Shown here: positions 1 through 9,261 of the stretch, piece after piece
How the letters are laid out: every line of letters begins with the position of its first letter
Numbering within the stretch: the first letter of the stretch is position 1
From: JAMXLO01 sp963818775
GTDB lineage: Bacteria > Pseudomonadota > Alphaproteobacteria > Acetobacterales > Acetobacteraceae
DNA: 64,000 bases
Assembly (NCBI GenBank): GCA_963818775.1
Contig: CAWFUF010000026.1
Span: forward strand, 1-64,000
Direction: 5' to 3'
The notes under the pieces: generated by a model
Seen by the model: the letters and a program-made list of their open reading frames with translations, nothing else
What the model was told of the DNA's origin: nothing
The model's database searches: none
Position numbers and translations under genes: made by a program

Positions 1-461
1 AGGGGGTGGCTGGGCAGGATGCCGAGATCGCGGCAGATGTCAGCGATGACGGCGCCGATCGGCTGGCGGCGGACCTTGGCGGCGATCTGCGCCGGTGTGG
101 GCAGATGAGCGAGGCGGGCGTCGGCTTCGCCGGCGGCGGGCGCGGCGGCTGGCCTGGGCGCGCGCGGTCCGGGTCGGGACGCAGTTGCCCGAGGCGCTGC
201 GTCCAGGCGGTCGGCGTTGCGGAGGAGCCTGGCTTCGAGCGCGTTGGCGCGGTGCAGGCCGCGGGATATGCGTGCGAGGATCAGCGCGACATCGGCGGTG
301 CCGAAGCAGCACCTGACAGAGGCGGGGTCGGTGAAGGCGCGCCGTCGGAGCGTGGCCGCGAGTTCGCGGCCGTAGTCGATCAGCTTGCGGACGAGGCCTA
401 GCAGGTTGGCGGAGCGCCCCGGCTGAGGAGGTGGATCAGGGGCGTCGGCCGCGGCGGACAT
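1..461 (-). CDS. Conserved hypothetical protein, 3' end beyond the window
   Basis: An open frame runs from an ATG at 461 to the left edge without a stop (153 codons visible). The N-terminus is Pro-rich and is followed by a helical segment containing LVRKLIDYGRELAATLR. A Pro/Ala-rich linker comes next (about residues 85-115), then a conserved-looking segment with IGAVIADICRDLGILPSHP at the edge. I associate this architecture with a family of unknown function found in several copies in Acetobacteraceae genomes; that is recall and no search was run. Open frames on the opposite strand here are Arg-rich and look like shadows. Function unknown. Confidence 0.7.
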   Translation of the reverse strand, partial: MSAAADAPDPPPQPGRSANLLGLVRKLIDYGRELAATLRRRAFTDPASVRCCFGTADVALILARISRGLHRANALEARLLRNADRLDAAPRATASRPGPRAPRPAAAPAAGEADARLAHLPTPAQIAAKVRRQPIGAVIADICRDLGILPSHP

Positions 462-541
462 GAACGAAACAAGAACATGGGACGGTGGCAGATGTCAAGG
501 AATATTTTCCGCGAGAGACGTCTGCCTGCCTTACAGGAACC

Positions 542-1198
542 CTAGACGGCCGGTTCGCTGATCGTGCGGGGCGCCGGCTCCGACCTTGCCTGGTCGGTCA
601 GCATTTCGATGTGGCCGGTGATCTGCCCGCCGTCCTCCACCTGCAGGCGGCGGCAACGAGCGGTTCCCAGCATCTTGCCGGTGGCGCGAACGATCAGGCT
701 GCCGCGGGCCGTCAGCGTGCCGTCGATCGTGCCGGCGATCTCGGCGTCCTCGACCTCGATCTCGCCCTTGAAGATGCCGCCGGGCGAAATGGCCAGTTCG
801 GTCGCGTGGATCATGGTGGCCTCGATGGTGCCCTCGACCACGAGGCGCTCGGCGTCCTGCACCGTGCCTTGGAGGCTGATGCCGCGACCGACCACCAGGG
901 TGCGACGTTCCGATGGATCGCGGGCCGGAGAGCGGATCGGAGGCAGCGCTGGCCGGACGCCGGCAGCCGGCATGGCCTGCGGCGGGGTAGGCGCGGTGGT
1001 GAAAGGTTGCCGTGACATGGTCTGCACCTCCTGCGGCGGGGCGGGACGGAAGGGAGGCACACCCAGACCGCTGTCGATCGGTCTGCTCGGGGCCTCGGGC
1101 TGGTCATGGGTGTCCACCTGATCGGGCAGCGACCAGCCCACGGGCAAGCTGGTGTCCTGTTCGACGTGCGGATCGTCAGGCTTGCGACGCTTGAACAC
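542..1198 (-). CDS. Bactofilin (polymer-forming cytoskeletal protein)
   Basis: A 218-residue protein. Residues 1-98 are a Pro-rich, probably disordered N-terminus beginning MFKRRKPDD. Residues about 100-200 form a bactofilin (DUF583) core: successive short beta turns with periodic hydrophobic and Gly residues (LVVGRGISLQG, VVEGTIEATM, GEIEVEDAEIAGTIDG, ARGSLIVRATGKMLG). Bactofilins self-assemble into filaments without nucleotide and act in cell shape, stalk or envelope organisation. The gene is the last of a minus-strand run (GST, EI24 protein, bactofilin) with a 93-base gap upstream. The exact role in this organism cannot be read from the sequence. Confidence 0.9.
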   Translation of the reverse strand: MFKRRKPDDPHVEQDTSLPVGWSLPDQVDTHDQPEAPSRPIDSGLGVPPFRPAPPQEVQTMSRQPFTTAPTPPQAMPAAGVRPALPPIRSPARDPSERRTLVVGRGISLQGTVQDAERLVVEGTIEATMIHATELAISPGGIFKGEIEVEDAEIAGTIDGTLTARGSLIVRATGKMLGTARCRRLQVEDGGQITGHIEMLTDQARSEPAPRTISEPAV

Positions 1199-1291
1199 AG
1201 GCTCCTCGTTTGGCTGGCTAAATATCAGGAGTCGTGACGATGGCGTCGGGTTAACACGGCCGCTTGCGATGGAACAACTGGTGGCACACGG

Positions 1292-1984
1292 TTATCCACA
1301 ATGATCCGCATGGGCCACGAGTACCCGGTCGAGCACGTGCACCATCGCGGCGGTGCCAACGACTGGTATCAGCAGGTTGAGGATCGGCACGTAGCCGGCC
1401 AGCGCCAGCATGCAGCCTTGCGCCAGAACCGCGGGGCGGGCGCGGCGATACAGCGCCTCGGCTGCCGGCCGCGGCATACGGCGCATCGCCACTGCGGCGA
1501 ACAGGCCGCGACCGATGGCATAGCCGCCGATGAGCCACGCCAGGACCAGGCCCACACCCGGCAGGACCAGGGCGGCGACCAGCGCCAGGACGTTGAGCAG
1601 CAGGATGCGCGCGGCGATGCTGATCGCATCCCAAAGCTGCGCAGTGATCGGGGCGCCGCGCGCAGGGGGCAAGGTCGGGTAGTGGCGGCGTTCGACTGCC
1701 CGGGCGATGCGATCGATGTAGAGAGTGCCGATGATCACCGCGACCGGCAGGAACAGCCACAGCGCCAGAAGTGACGCGCCGACACTGCCGGCGATGTCCG
1801 CCGCCCAGCCGAGCCAGCCTTGCAGATCCAGTAGGTGATGCACCGCCCAGATGGCCGCGGCATGCAGCGCGATGAAGCACGCGGCGGCCCAGAGCAGGCT
1901 GCGCAGCAGGACACCGAGAAACACGGGATCGTCGAGTTGACCGAGGGCGCGGGCGAGGGGGGAGAACAGGGCGTTGCCCTTCAA
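1292..1984 (-). CDS. EI24/CysZ-like integral membrane protein
   Basis: A 230-residue protein with at least four long hydrophobic segments (about residues 28-50, 62-87, 118-150 and 190-215), no signal peptide and a basic loop containing YIDRIARAVERRHYP. This matches the EI24 domain family (PF07264), which includes the sulfate permease CysZ; many alphaproteobacterial members are of unknown function. The gene follows the glutathione S-transferase with a 21-base gap on the same strand, so the two are probably co-transcribed. Assignment as a sulfate transporter would be inference only, since no sulfur-assimilation gene is adjacent. Confidence 0.8.
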   Translation of the reverse strand: MKGNALFSPLARALGQLDDPVFLGVLLRSLLWAAACFIALHAAAIWAVHHLLDLQGWLGWAADIAGSVGASLLALWLFLPVAVIIGTLYIDRIARAVERRHYPTLPPARGAPITAQLWDAISIAARILLLNVLALVAALVLPGVGLVLAWLIGGYAIGRGLFAAVAMRRMPRPAAEALYRRARPAVLAQGCMLALAGYVPILNLLIPVVGTAAMVHVLDRVLVAHADHCG

Positions 1985-2005
1985 CAGTGTGCTTGGTTGT
2001 TTCGC

Positions 2006-2632
2006 TCAGGCGGGCGGCAAGAACGGCTGTGCGATCTCACGGAAGACCTCGAGACCGTCGCAGGTCCCGGTATGCGCCGCCAGAGCGGGCCAGCGATCCT
2101 CGTCGAACAGCCCCGGATGTGCTTCCCAGGTGAAACGGAGTGCGCAGGCAACGGCGATATCGGCGTGGCCGATGTCATCGCCGAACCAGAACTGTGACCG
2201 CCTTCCGGCGCGGCTGACTTCGAGCGCGGCGAGCACGTCGGATATCTGTGCCCGGCAGCGGGCGATCCATTGCTCGGAAGTCGCCTGATGCAGCACGCGT
2301 TCATAGACGAGACTCACCGACTTGTCCGCGAGGCCGGTCGCCAGGGCGCAGATCTGGAGGGCGTGACGGCGTAGATCGCCGTTGCCCGCGATCATGGCGC
2401 GCGACGGCCCCACAAGTTCATCCAGGTAGTCGAGAATGGCCCCGCTTTCGAGCAGGGCCTCGCCATTGTCGAGCACGAGCGTCGGCACGCGGCGCAGCGG
2501 ATTGAACGCGGCGATCCGATCTGCGTCGCCAAAGGTCGACCACGGCCGGTGCTCGTATCCGATGCCATACAGATGCAGCGCGATTGCGACACGCCGCACG
2601 AATGGGGAATCGTATTGGCCGATCAGGATCAT
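2006..2632 (-). CDS. Glutathione S-transferase family protein
   Basis: A 208-residue protein with a thioredoxin-fold N-terminal domain (about 1-78) and an all-helical C-terminal domain (about 85-200). Visible GST features are a candidate catalytic Ser9 in GQYDSPFVRRV, the cis-Pro of RRVPTL (Pro50) and the glutathione gamma-Glu contact pair ES at 62-63. Its substrate cannot be predicted. It is divergent from the glutathione synthetase gene (start-to-start spacing 92 bases), so glutathione synthesis and use may share a control region. Confidence 0.9.
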   Translation of the reverse strand: MILIGQYDSPFVRRVAIALHLYGIGYEHRPWSTFGDADRIAAFNPLRRVPTLVLDNGEALLESGAILDYLDELVGPSRAMIAGNGDLRRHALQICALATGLADKSVSLVYERVLHQATSEQWIARCRAQISDVLAALEVSRAGRRSQFWFGDDIGHADIAVACALRFTWEAHPGLFDEDRWPALAAHTGTCDGLEVFREIAQPFLPPA

Positions 2633-2724
2633 CGCGTGCTCCCTTCAGCGCCCCTGGCAGCGCCCCTGGCAATCCGCGGCTTCTGCTCATAGACAGTGTG
2701 CCAGATACCACACGGGGCCTGGGC

Positions 2725-3705
2725 ATGGCACGCACGCTCAAGGTCGCGGTCCAGATGGACCCGATCGAATCGATCAATATCGACGCCAACTCGACTTTCG
2801 CCCTCATGCTGGAGGCGCAGCACCGTGGCCACGCGCTATGGCACTATGAGGTGCGCCACATGGCGTTGCGCGAGGGCGTCAAGCGCCAGGGCGAACGGCG
2901 CGAGGAACGGCTGCTTGCCCGCGCCAGCCCCGTCACCGTCGAACGCAAGCGCGGCGGGCATTACGCATTCGGCGAATCCGCCCAGCTCGATCTCGCGACG
3001 ATGGACGTGGTGCTGATGCGCCAGGATCCGCCGTTCGACATGGCCTATATCACCGCCACCCATCTGCTCGAGCACATCCATCCAAAGACATTGGTGGTGA
3101 ACGACCCCGCCGCGGTTCGCAATGCGCCGGAGAAGTTGCTGGTCACCCACTTCCCCGAGCTGATGCCGCCCACCATGATCACCTGGGACCTCGACGCCAT
3201 CCGCTCGTTCCGGCTCGAACACAACGACATCATCGTCAAGCCGTTGTTCGGCAACGGCGGCGCCGGCGTGTTCCGGATCAAGCCGGACGACGAGAATCTC
3301 GCGGCGCTGTTGGAGATGCACTTCGCCCGCTCGCGTGAGCCGCTGATGTTCCAGCGCTATGAACCTGCTGTGCGGCAGGGCGACAAGCGCATCATCCTGG
3401 TGGACGGCGAGCCGGTCGGCGTGGTGAACCGGGTGCCGGCGGAAGGCGAGGCGCGCTCCAACATGCATGTCGGTGGCCGGCCGGAGAAGTGCGTGCTCTC
3501 ACCGCGCGACCGCGAGATCTGTGCGGCAATCGGACCCACGCTGCGCGAACAGGGCATGATCTTCGTCGGCATCGACGTGATCGGCGACTGGCTCACCGAG
3601 ATCAACGTCACCTCGCCCACCGGCATCCAGGAGATCGACCGCTTCGACGGCATCAACATCGCGGCGATGATCTGGGATCGCATCGAGGCCAGGCGCAGTC
3701 TCTGA
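2725..3705 (+). CDS. gshB: Glutathione synthetase
   Basis: A 326-residue ATP-grasp enzyme that joins gamma-glutamylcysteine and glycine to form glutathione in the cytosol. The start is ATG 2725, giving MARTLKVAVQMDPIESI, the usual N-terminus; the frame is open 47 codons further upstream but those residues are not family-like and overlap the GST gene. Conserved segments are DPPFDMAYI (101-109), the ATP-binding Gly-rich KPLFGNGGAGVFR (172-184) and the C-terminal GDWLTEINVTSPTG (287-300). Length and order fit bacterial GshB. gshA is not in the window. Confidence 0.96.
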   Translation: MARTLKVAVQMDPIESINIDANSTFALMLEAQHRGHALWHYEVRHMALREGVKRQGERREERLLARASPVTVERKRGGHYAFGESAQLDLATMDVVLMRQDPPFDMAYITATHLLEHIHPKTLVVNDPAAVRNAPEKLLVTHFPELMPPTMITWDLDAIRSFRLEHNDIIVKPLFGNGGAGVFRIKPDDENLAALLEMHFARSREPLMFQRYEPAVRQGDKRIILVDGEPVGVVNRVPAEGEARSNMHVGGRPEKCVLSPRDREICAAIGPTLREQGMIFVGIDVIGDWLTEINVTSPTGIQEIDRFDGINIAAMIWDRIEARRSL

Positions 3706-3734
3706 GCAAATCAAATGACCACGATGGCGTTTTC

Positions 3735-3835
3735 CGTTTCATCGTCATGTCGACGGAGGTCGGCATCCACCTCTTTTTCCTCGCGTGCAATAGCAAGACA
3801 TGGATGGCGAGCCTTCGCGTCAGTCCGCTGCTGGG
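3735..3835. repeat. Degenerate palindromic intergenic element (REP-like)
   Basis: Just downstream of gshB the sequence carries TCATG-x-CGACGGAGGTCGG-CATCCAC and, about 50 bases on, ACATGGATGGCGAGCC. The pattern resembles the scattered alphaproteobacterial palindromes in which GTCATG..CGGGCATCCACG faces CGTGGATGG..CATGAC. The arms are imperfect here. It may lie at the convergent boundary between gshB and the small membrane genes. The family assignment is by resemblance only. Confidence 0.35.
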
Positions 3836-4098
3836 CCGCTGGTGTTCTTGCGTACGATCGCGACTGCGATCAGCAGATATGCCGCCACGCGCAGCAGATA
3901 GAACCAGGCACGCCGCTCGTCCGGCGCTGGGATAAGAGTGACCGCCGCGGCGTTCAGGGCCAACAACCAAAACGCGGCGGCGAATGCGAGGAACAGAAAG
4001 TCGCGGCTGCGCGACCAGAATCGAAGGAAGAACAACCCGCAGGCAAGGTATCCCGCGGTCACCATGCCCGCCAGGTAGTCGACAACGGTATTGCTCAC
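3820..4098 (-). CDS. Small membrane protein, DUF5985-like (second of pair)
   Basis: A 92-residue protein with three predicted membrane segments (about 8-25, 33-56 and 66-84) separated by short loops, one of them with the basic FWSRSRDF. It resembles the upstream neighbour in size, topology and the pattern LF-R-WSR-RDFL-A-AFWLLALN, so the two are probably diverged tandem duplicates of the DUF5985 type. Its ATG overlaps the stop of that neighbour by four bases (ATGA), implying translational coupling. No function is known. Confidence 0.75.
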   Translation of the reverse strand: MSNTVVDYLAGMVTAGYLACGLFFLRFWSRSRDFLFLAFAAAFWLLALNAAAVTLIPAPDERRAWFYLLRVAAYLLIAVAIVRKNTSGPAAD

Positions 4099-4379
4099 GA
4101 GGCTTCCCAGATGAAGCCGTACAACAGCACGCCAACGGCCAGCAGAGCCGTGATCACTCGCAGGATGGACAGATCATTGGCCGGCAGCAGCAGAATATCC
4201 ACTGTCAGCACAAGATTGTTGAGCGCCAGCAGCGCGAAGCAGATCGCACTCCAGACGAGCAGCTTTGTCCGTCCGCGCAGATAGGCGCGAGCCAGCAGCC
4301 AGGCGCAGAGCAGGCTGGTTATCACGCAGAGCAGATAGATGGCCGTTTCAATCGGCGCTCCTACAAACCTGATGATCAT
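4095..4379 (-). CDS. Small membrane protein, DUF5985-like (first of pair)
   Basis: A 94-residue protein with three predicted membrane helices (about 10-30, 39-61 and 72-90) and the loop YLRGRTKLLVWSAICF. It is the likely paralogue of the following gene, which starts within its stop codon. The gene lies 60 bases downstream of the Crp/Fnr regulator on the same strand, so the three may form one transcript or a regulator-target set. The DUF5985 assignment rests on size, topology and residue pattern; no biochemical role is established. Confidence 0.75.
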   Translation of the reverse strand: MIIRFVGAPIETAIYLLCVITSLLCAWLLARAYLRGRTKLLVWSAICFALLALNNLVLTVDILLLPANDLSILRVITALLAVGVLLYGFIWEAS

Positions 4380-4439
4380 CTATGTCACACCGCTCCTCCG
4401 CATGGGTGGCGCGATAGACGGCTCAGACCTGACGCAAGG

Positions 4440-5219
4440 TCACCCTTCACGCCTCTGCCGAGGTCGCAGCCTGAACGCGTCGCCGAAGATCTTCTCAACC
4501 GGCTGAGGCGCGTCGGCGGCGACTGCGGCGCGACCAGTGCTGTCAGGTACCCCAGTGTAGGCCTTCAGGAACGCGATGTCGTGCAGCAAGACGCGAGAGC
4601 CATGCGTCTCCACGCCGTAGGCACGCAGCGCCATGAAGGCGCGCGAGAGGTTCTCGGCGCGGCAGCCCAGCCAGGGCGCCAGCAGCCCCTTGGTCACCGG
4701 CAGCCTGAAGTTCGCCTGCGTTGCGGTCGGATCCTGAACCAGACTTAACAGGTATGTTCCAAGGCGCTGCGCCGCGACGCGTACCTTCAGGTCCACCACC
4801 TGGCGCGTAATTTTGGCGAGTTCCGCTGACATGGCGCGCATCATCACCATCGCGGCAGCCGGCTGCGATGCCACCACCGCACGCATCGGTTCCGCCGCGA
4901 TGCGCACCAGCACCGAGCGCGAAATCGCCTGCGCGGCCATCAGGTATGGTTCCTCGCTCAGCACATTGGCCAGCACGAAGCTGCTGGCCGGTCCCAGGAT
5001 GTCGATCACCGTACTCGATGCATCGGCGGCCGTGCCGGTCAGGCTCACCTTGCCTTCGAGCAGGATGTGGAGCGCCTCCGGACGGCTGCCTTCGCGGAAC
5101 AGCACGTCGCCGGCGCCCACCTCGACCAGATCGCCCGCAGCCGCGAGGTGCTCCAGAGACCCGCTGTCAAGCTGCGCAAGGCCCGGCACCATTCGGAGCG
5201 TTGACTTTATCGGCGGCAT
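4440..5219 (-). CDS. Crp/Fnr family transcriptional regulator
   Basis: A 259-residue protein with an N-terminal cyclic-nucleotide-binding-type beta roll (about 10-125, with GDVLFREGSRPEALHILLEG), a long dimerisation helix (about 125-160) and a C-terminal winged helix (about 165-225, with GLLAPWLGCRAENLSRAF as recognition region). The Cys ligands of Fnr are not seen at the N-terminus, and the cAMP pocket arginine is not obvious, so the effector is unknown; the domain layout also fits the Dnr-type NO/heme-responsive branch. A roughly 35-residue tail beyond the HTH is unusual. Probable targets include the adjacent downstream membrane pair (inference). Confidence 0.9.
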   Translation of the reverse strand: MPPIKSTLRMVPGLAQLDSGSLEHLAAAGDLVEVGAGDVLFREGSRPEALHILLEGKVSLTGTAADASSTVIDILGPASSFVLANVLSEEPYLMAAQAISRSVLVRIAAEPMRAVVASQPAAAMVMMRAMSAELAKITRQVVDLKVRVAAQRLGTYLLSLVQDPTATQANFRLPVTKGLLAPWLGCRAENLSRAFMALRAYGVETHGSRVLLHDIAFLKAYTGVPDSTGRAAVAADAPQPVEKIFGDAFRLRPRQRREG

Positions 5220-5277
5220 TTCCGTCCCGGCGCGTATCTACCGCGGTGATACAGACGCACGACGATCCCTGCCAGCT

Positions 5278-8200
5278 TCAATATTCGAACTGATAGGTCA
5301 GTCCGACGCTCGAACCGCTTGAATCGGTCGAGCCCTGCGGATTGCCGCCGCCCATGCCAGCGGTCGTCTCCAGCTTGAGGCCCTTGGTTATATCGAACTG
5401 CAGCGCCGCCTGGGTGCCACCCGATGCGCTCTGCTTGGCGCCCAGGAAAACCCCGGGGGCGACATATTTCCCAGCCTGCACCGTCGCCGCGCCTGCGTTG
5501 TTGGTGCCGACCGACAGCCGATCCAGCCCCAGCGATTTGCCCAGGTTGGCGAGCGGATCGCCCGAGACCGCACCCGAGAACGATGCGAGTGCTGCCGCGA
5601 TCTGCGCCAACTCGATCGGGCTCAGTTGGCTGGTGCTGCGATGGAACATGATCTGCGCCAGGATCTCATCCTGCGGCATATCAGGAACGCTGCTCAGGGT
5701 GATCTTCGGATTGCGCGCCGTGCCGCCGACAGTGATCGTTGCGACAATATTATTGGAGGTCGTGTTGGCGACGAAGTGCAGCGCCGGGTCGGCGATGCCG
5801 GCCCCGATGAAATCGACGCTGCCTTCGCTGAAGTTCAAGGTCTGGCCGAGCGCGCCGAACGTGCCACGCTGCACCTTGAGGCCGCCGGTCGGCTGGGGGT
5901 TGGCGGAGGTGCCACGGACCTGGATTTCCCCAGCCAGCTCCGCATCCAGCCCATGTCCGCTGATCAGAAACTGATCCACTTTGATGGTCAGATTGAGCGC
6001 GATATTGGGAGCCGGCGCCGGCGGCGTCTTGGGTTGCGGCGGCGCATTCGGGTTGCGCACCGGCAGGACCGCAACGCTCTGCGGCAGCTTGTCGGGAATC
6101 TGCAGGTCCGCGCGGAGCACGCGCACCGTGCCCTGCACGGTCAGGTTGCCCTGCGCCTCGCCGGCGACGGTCACGTTCGCATCGAGGCGCTCGGTCAGCA
6201 TATCATTTGCTGCGAGCGTCGCATTCTGCGCGGTGAGCGTGAGGTCGACCGGCATCGGCGCGGCAAGTCCGACGGTGCCCGAGCCGCCGATGGTCCCGGG
6301 TCCGGCCTGCGCGGTGAACCGGGCGAGCCGGATGCGCTGGCCGTCCGCCTCGATGGTAGCGGTGATCGCCCGCAGGTTGAGTCCAAGCTTGTAGTCCTGC
6401 GCCTCGCCGCCCGTGAGCTGTGCGCTGCCGGAAAGCCGTGGCGCCGCCGTAGTGCCGGTCACGCGCCCATCCAGGTTCAGCCGGCCAGCCACGCGGCGTC
6501 CACTGGCCGCCATCAACGGTTGGATCATGCCGAGATCGACCAGGCCCGTGGTCCGCAGGTCGAGCGCACCGCCGGCAGAAACGGGCGCGGTGCCGGTCAC
6601 CGTGAGATTGGAACTGCCTGCCGCCAGCCGCGCGTCGATGTGAGCGGAACCACCGGTCAGCGCCGCCTGAGCAGTAAGGTTGGCGGCCGGGATCGCTCGA
6701 CCCGGGCCACTGCGCAACTGCACGCCGCGCGCATTGAGCCGGACCGTGCCGTCGGGCCGCGCCGATGTGCCGGTGAGGCGCGCATCGGCTGAGATCGTGC
6801 CGTTTGCCGCGAACTCCGGCGAGACGATGGCCGCGATGTCGGCGGGCAGGTCACGCAGGGTGGCGGTCAGATCGAGACTGCTGCCCGCCTTGCCACTGAC
6901 CGTCAGCACCGCCTTCTGCAGGCCCAGCCGCAGGTTGTCCACCGCGACGCCGTCGGCTGCGTCGATGCGCGCGGGCGCCAGCAGCCGCAGCGACTGTTGT
7001 TTCCAGTCCGCCTGCATCGAGGCCAGTGTGGCTCCGCGCCGCGGCACGTCCAGCGTCGCGGTCGCGTTCAGCTTGGCCGGCGCCCCGGCGAGGGCGGGCA
7101 ACGTAGCCGCCAGCTTTATGGCGAGTGCATCGATCGGACCCTGCGCCTGCACCGTACCGGAGGCCCCGATCTTGCCGGCCGACAGGCCCTCCAGCGACAA
7201 GTTGCCGTCCACCACCGGATGCGTCGCGGGGTCGGTAACGGTCGCATTCAAGGTGGCGCGCGACACCGACGCGATGCCGGCCAGTGCTGCATTCCGCACG
7301 TTCACCGCGAGCTTCGCCTCGGCCGCGGTGGCATCCAGGGTCGCCTCAGCGCTGCCCGTGATGGACCTGCCGAGCAGCGGAGCGAGGTCGGCGAACTGCG
7401 TCATCGCGAAGGTCAGCCGACCTTGTGGCGCGATGTAGGGCGGCGCCACGCTGAGTGCGCCGTCGGCATGCGCGCTCTTCCAATCGGCACGATCGATCGT
7501 GACATGGACTGCCCCGTCCGCACCCCGCTGCGCCGCAATCGCCAGCTCGATCGGCGCGCCAAGCAGGGTGCCTTGCGCGGTCACCTGGCCGTTGGGCGCG
7601 TTCGGCAGGCCCTGTGCCTGCAGGTGTGCCCTGAGCTCGCCGGGATTAATCCCTTCTGTGGCGATCTCGCCACTCAGGTCCGCCGCCACCGAAAGGTCCT
7701 GCGGCGCGCCACCGACATGCCCCTGGGCCGCCAGCTTGCCCTTCAGGCTCGGTTGCACCGCGGTCAGATCCGACAGCGCCACGGACCAATCCAGGTCGAC
7801 GTTGTCCGGCCCCGCACGACCATGCACCGAGGCAGTGGCATCCTGTCCGTTCAGCGCGAACCGCGTGACCGTAAGGTCGTGGCTATGCATGCTGGCCAGG
7901 AGGTCGATGTGCGCGTCATTGCCAAGTAGGGCCGGGGCCGGCGGTGCGCCGGAGTCGAGTCCGACCGTTCCGGTCACCGCGAGTTGGGTGCTGCCGTCCT
8001 GCTGCATCCCACCGCTGAGGTCGAGCGTGGTGTGACCCTGTAGTGTGGCGCCAGCCACGGCGGCGAACGGCGCAAGTTGCGGTATGGTGAGTCGCACCTT
8101 CGCCTGCAGGGCACCAGCGGTTTGCGCCGAGCCCTGCGCGGCAAGCAGCGGATGCTCGAGCGTGAACTCGACCGGACGGTCAGGCGCCTCGAGATGTGCG

Positions 8201-9261
8201 GTGGCATCCAGCGTCAACGGCGCCGACCCGAACAGGTCAGGCGGAGAGCCAGGGACGCGCAGCCCGTCCGCCGTGGCATGCAGGTGCACCAGCCCCTGGT
8301 TGCCGGAGATGTCGGCTGTCAGGCGCTGCACCCCGCCGCCGGCGGCGTCGACCTGATCGAGCCGCAACTGGCCATTCACGTTCGGTCTCTCGAAGGCGCC
8401 CTGCACCCGCGCATCGAGCGCGACAGCCTGCCAGGACACGTCCGGCCGTGGGGTCATCGCCGGAGCATGGGCGGCGACGGTCAGGTCCGCCGCATTGTGC
8501 ACGAGGTCCAGGGTGCCCTGCGCGTTGGCCTCAAGCGGGCCAGCGCCAACCGACAGATGTGTGGCGACCGCATCGCGCGGTCCATCCAGCGTGGCGCTGA
8601 TCGAAATGGCGCCCAGGTCCGGCAGCTTCGCCACCCCGGCGATCAGCCCATGCGGCGGCTCGTCTGCCTGAAGCCGCAAGTTCACCTGGGCCGCGTCGAC
8701 GTTGGCGTCCAGCGTGTAGCTTCCCGCCGCGTCGAGGCGCGTGACGGCAAGCTGCCCTTGACCAGCCGAGTACGAATCCAGCCGCCCGCTGCCGTTGAGC
8801 GCCAATGTATAGGGTGCACCCACAACCGCCGGCGCCAGCTCAAGCCGCCCCACGTGGAGATGATGCACGACCAGCCTGACCGGCAGCCCCGAGCTGCTGC
8901 TGGTGCTCGAGCTCGGTTCGGGTTGCCGCGCCACGCTGCCGCTCGCCGCCGTCAGTCGGTCGATGTCGAGCACGCGCTCCGCCAGTCGCAATGGCGACCA
9001 GTCCAGCACCACGTCGTGCAGGGTGAGGTAAGCGCCCTTGGTGTCGCGCAGTTCGACCGTCGCGACCCTGAGCGCGTCAGGAAATCGGCCGCCGAGGCCA
9101 GCGATGGCCACCTGTCCACTGGTCAGGCTGGGCACCAGTTTGACCAGCAGGTTGCGTCCTGGTGCGAGGTTCGCCCCGACGACAACCAGCACCAGCAGCA
9201 TCACGGGAATCCCAATGACTGCTGCGAGAATCCAGGCCAGCCACTTGGCGGTGCGGCGCAT
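5278..9261 (-). CDS. tamB: TamB, translocation and assembly module inner-membrane subunit
   Basis: A 1327-residue protein with one N-terminal membrane anchor (about residues 8-30, after MRRTAKW), followed by a very long periplasmic region of repeating amphipathic beta strands (the AsmA-like bridge fold) and a conserved C-terminal DUF490 domain (about 1000-1327) with GTFGALGQTLNFSEGSVDF and a terminal aromatic YQFEY. TamB spans the periplasm and works with TamA in outer-membrane biogenesis; TamB-like proteins are also proposed to conduct phospholipids. Its ATG is immediately next to the tamA stop with no intervening base, so the pair is one operon. Confidence 0.94.
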   Translation of the reverse strand: MRRTAKWLAWILAAVIGIPVMLLVLVVVGANLAPGRNLLVKLVPSLTSGQVAIAGLGGRFPDALRVATVELRDTKGAYLTLHDVVLDWSPLRLAERVLDIDRLTAASGSVARQPEPSSSTSSSSGLPVRLVVHHLHVGRLELAPAVVGAPYTLALNGSGRLDSYSAGQGQLAVTRLDAAGSYTLDANVDAAQVNLRLQADEPPHGLIAGVAKLPDLGAISISATLDGPRDAVATHLSVGAGPLEANAQGTLDLVHNAADLTVAAHAPAMTPRPDVSWQAVALDARVQGAFERPNVNGQLRLDQVDAAGGGVQRLTADISGNQGLVHLHATADGLRVPGSPPDLFGSAPLTLDATAHLEAPDRPVEFTLEHPLLAAQGSAQTAGALQAKVRLTIPQLAPFAAVAGATLQGHTTLDLSGGMQQDGSTQLAVTGTVGLDSGAPPAPALLGNDAHIDLLASMHSHDLTVTRFALNGQDATASVHGRAGPDNVDLDWSVALSDLTAVQPSLKGKLAAQGHVGGAPQDLSVAADLSGEIATEGINPGELRAHLQAQGLPNAPNGQVTAQGTLLGAPIELAIAAQRGADGAVHVTIDRADWKSAHADGALSVAPPYIAPQGRLTFAMTQFADLAPLLGRSITGSAEATLDATAAEAKLAVNVRNAALAGIASVSRATLNATVTDPATHPVVDGNLSLEGLSAGKIGASGTVQAQGPIDALAIKLAATLPALAGAPAKLNATATLDVPRRGATLASMQADWKQQSLRLLAPARIDAADGVAVDNLRLGLQKAVLTVSGKAGSSLDLTATLRDLPADIAAIVSPEFAANGTISADARLTGTSARPDGTVRLNARGVQLRSGPGRAIPAANLTAQAALTGGSAHIDARLAAGSSNLTVTGTAPVSAGGALDLRTTGLVDLGMIQPLMAASGRRVAGRLNLDGRVTGTTAAPRLSGSAQLTGGEAQDYKLGLNLRAITATIEADGQRIRLARFTAQAGPGTIGGSGTVGLAAPMPVDLTLTAQNATLAANDMLTERLDANVTVAGEAQGNLTVQGTVRVLRADLQIPDKLPQSVAVLPVRNPNAPPQPKTPPAPAPNIALNLTIKVDQFLISGHGLDAELAGEIQVRGTSANPQPTGGLKVQRGTFGALGQTLNFSEGSVDFIGAGIADPALHFVANTTSNNIVATITVGGTARNPKITLSSVPDMPQDEILAQIMFHRSTSQLSPIELAQIAAALASFSGAVSGDPLANLGKSLGLDRLSVGTNNAGAATVQAGKYVAPGVFLGAKQSASGGTQAALQFDITKGLKLETTAGMGGGNPQGSTDSSGSSVGLTYQFEY

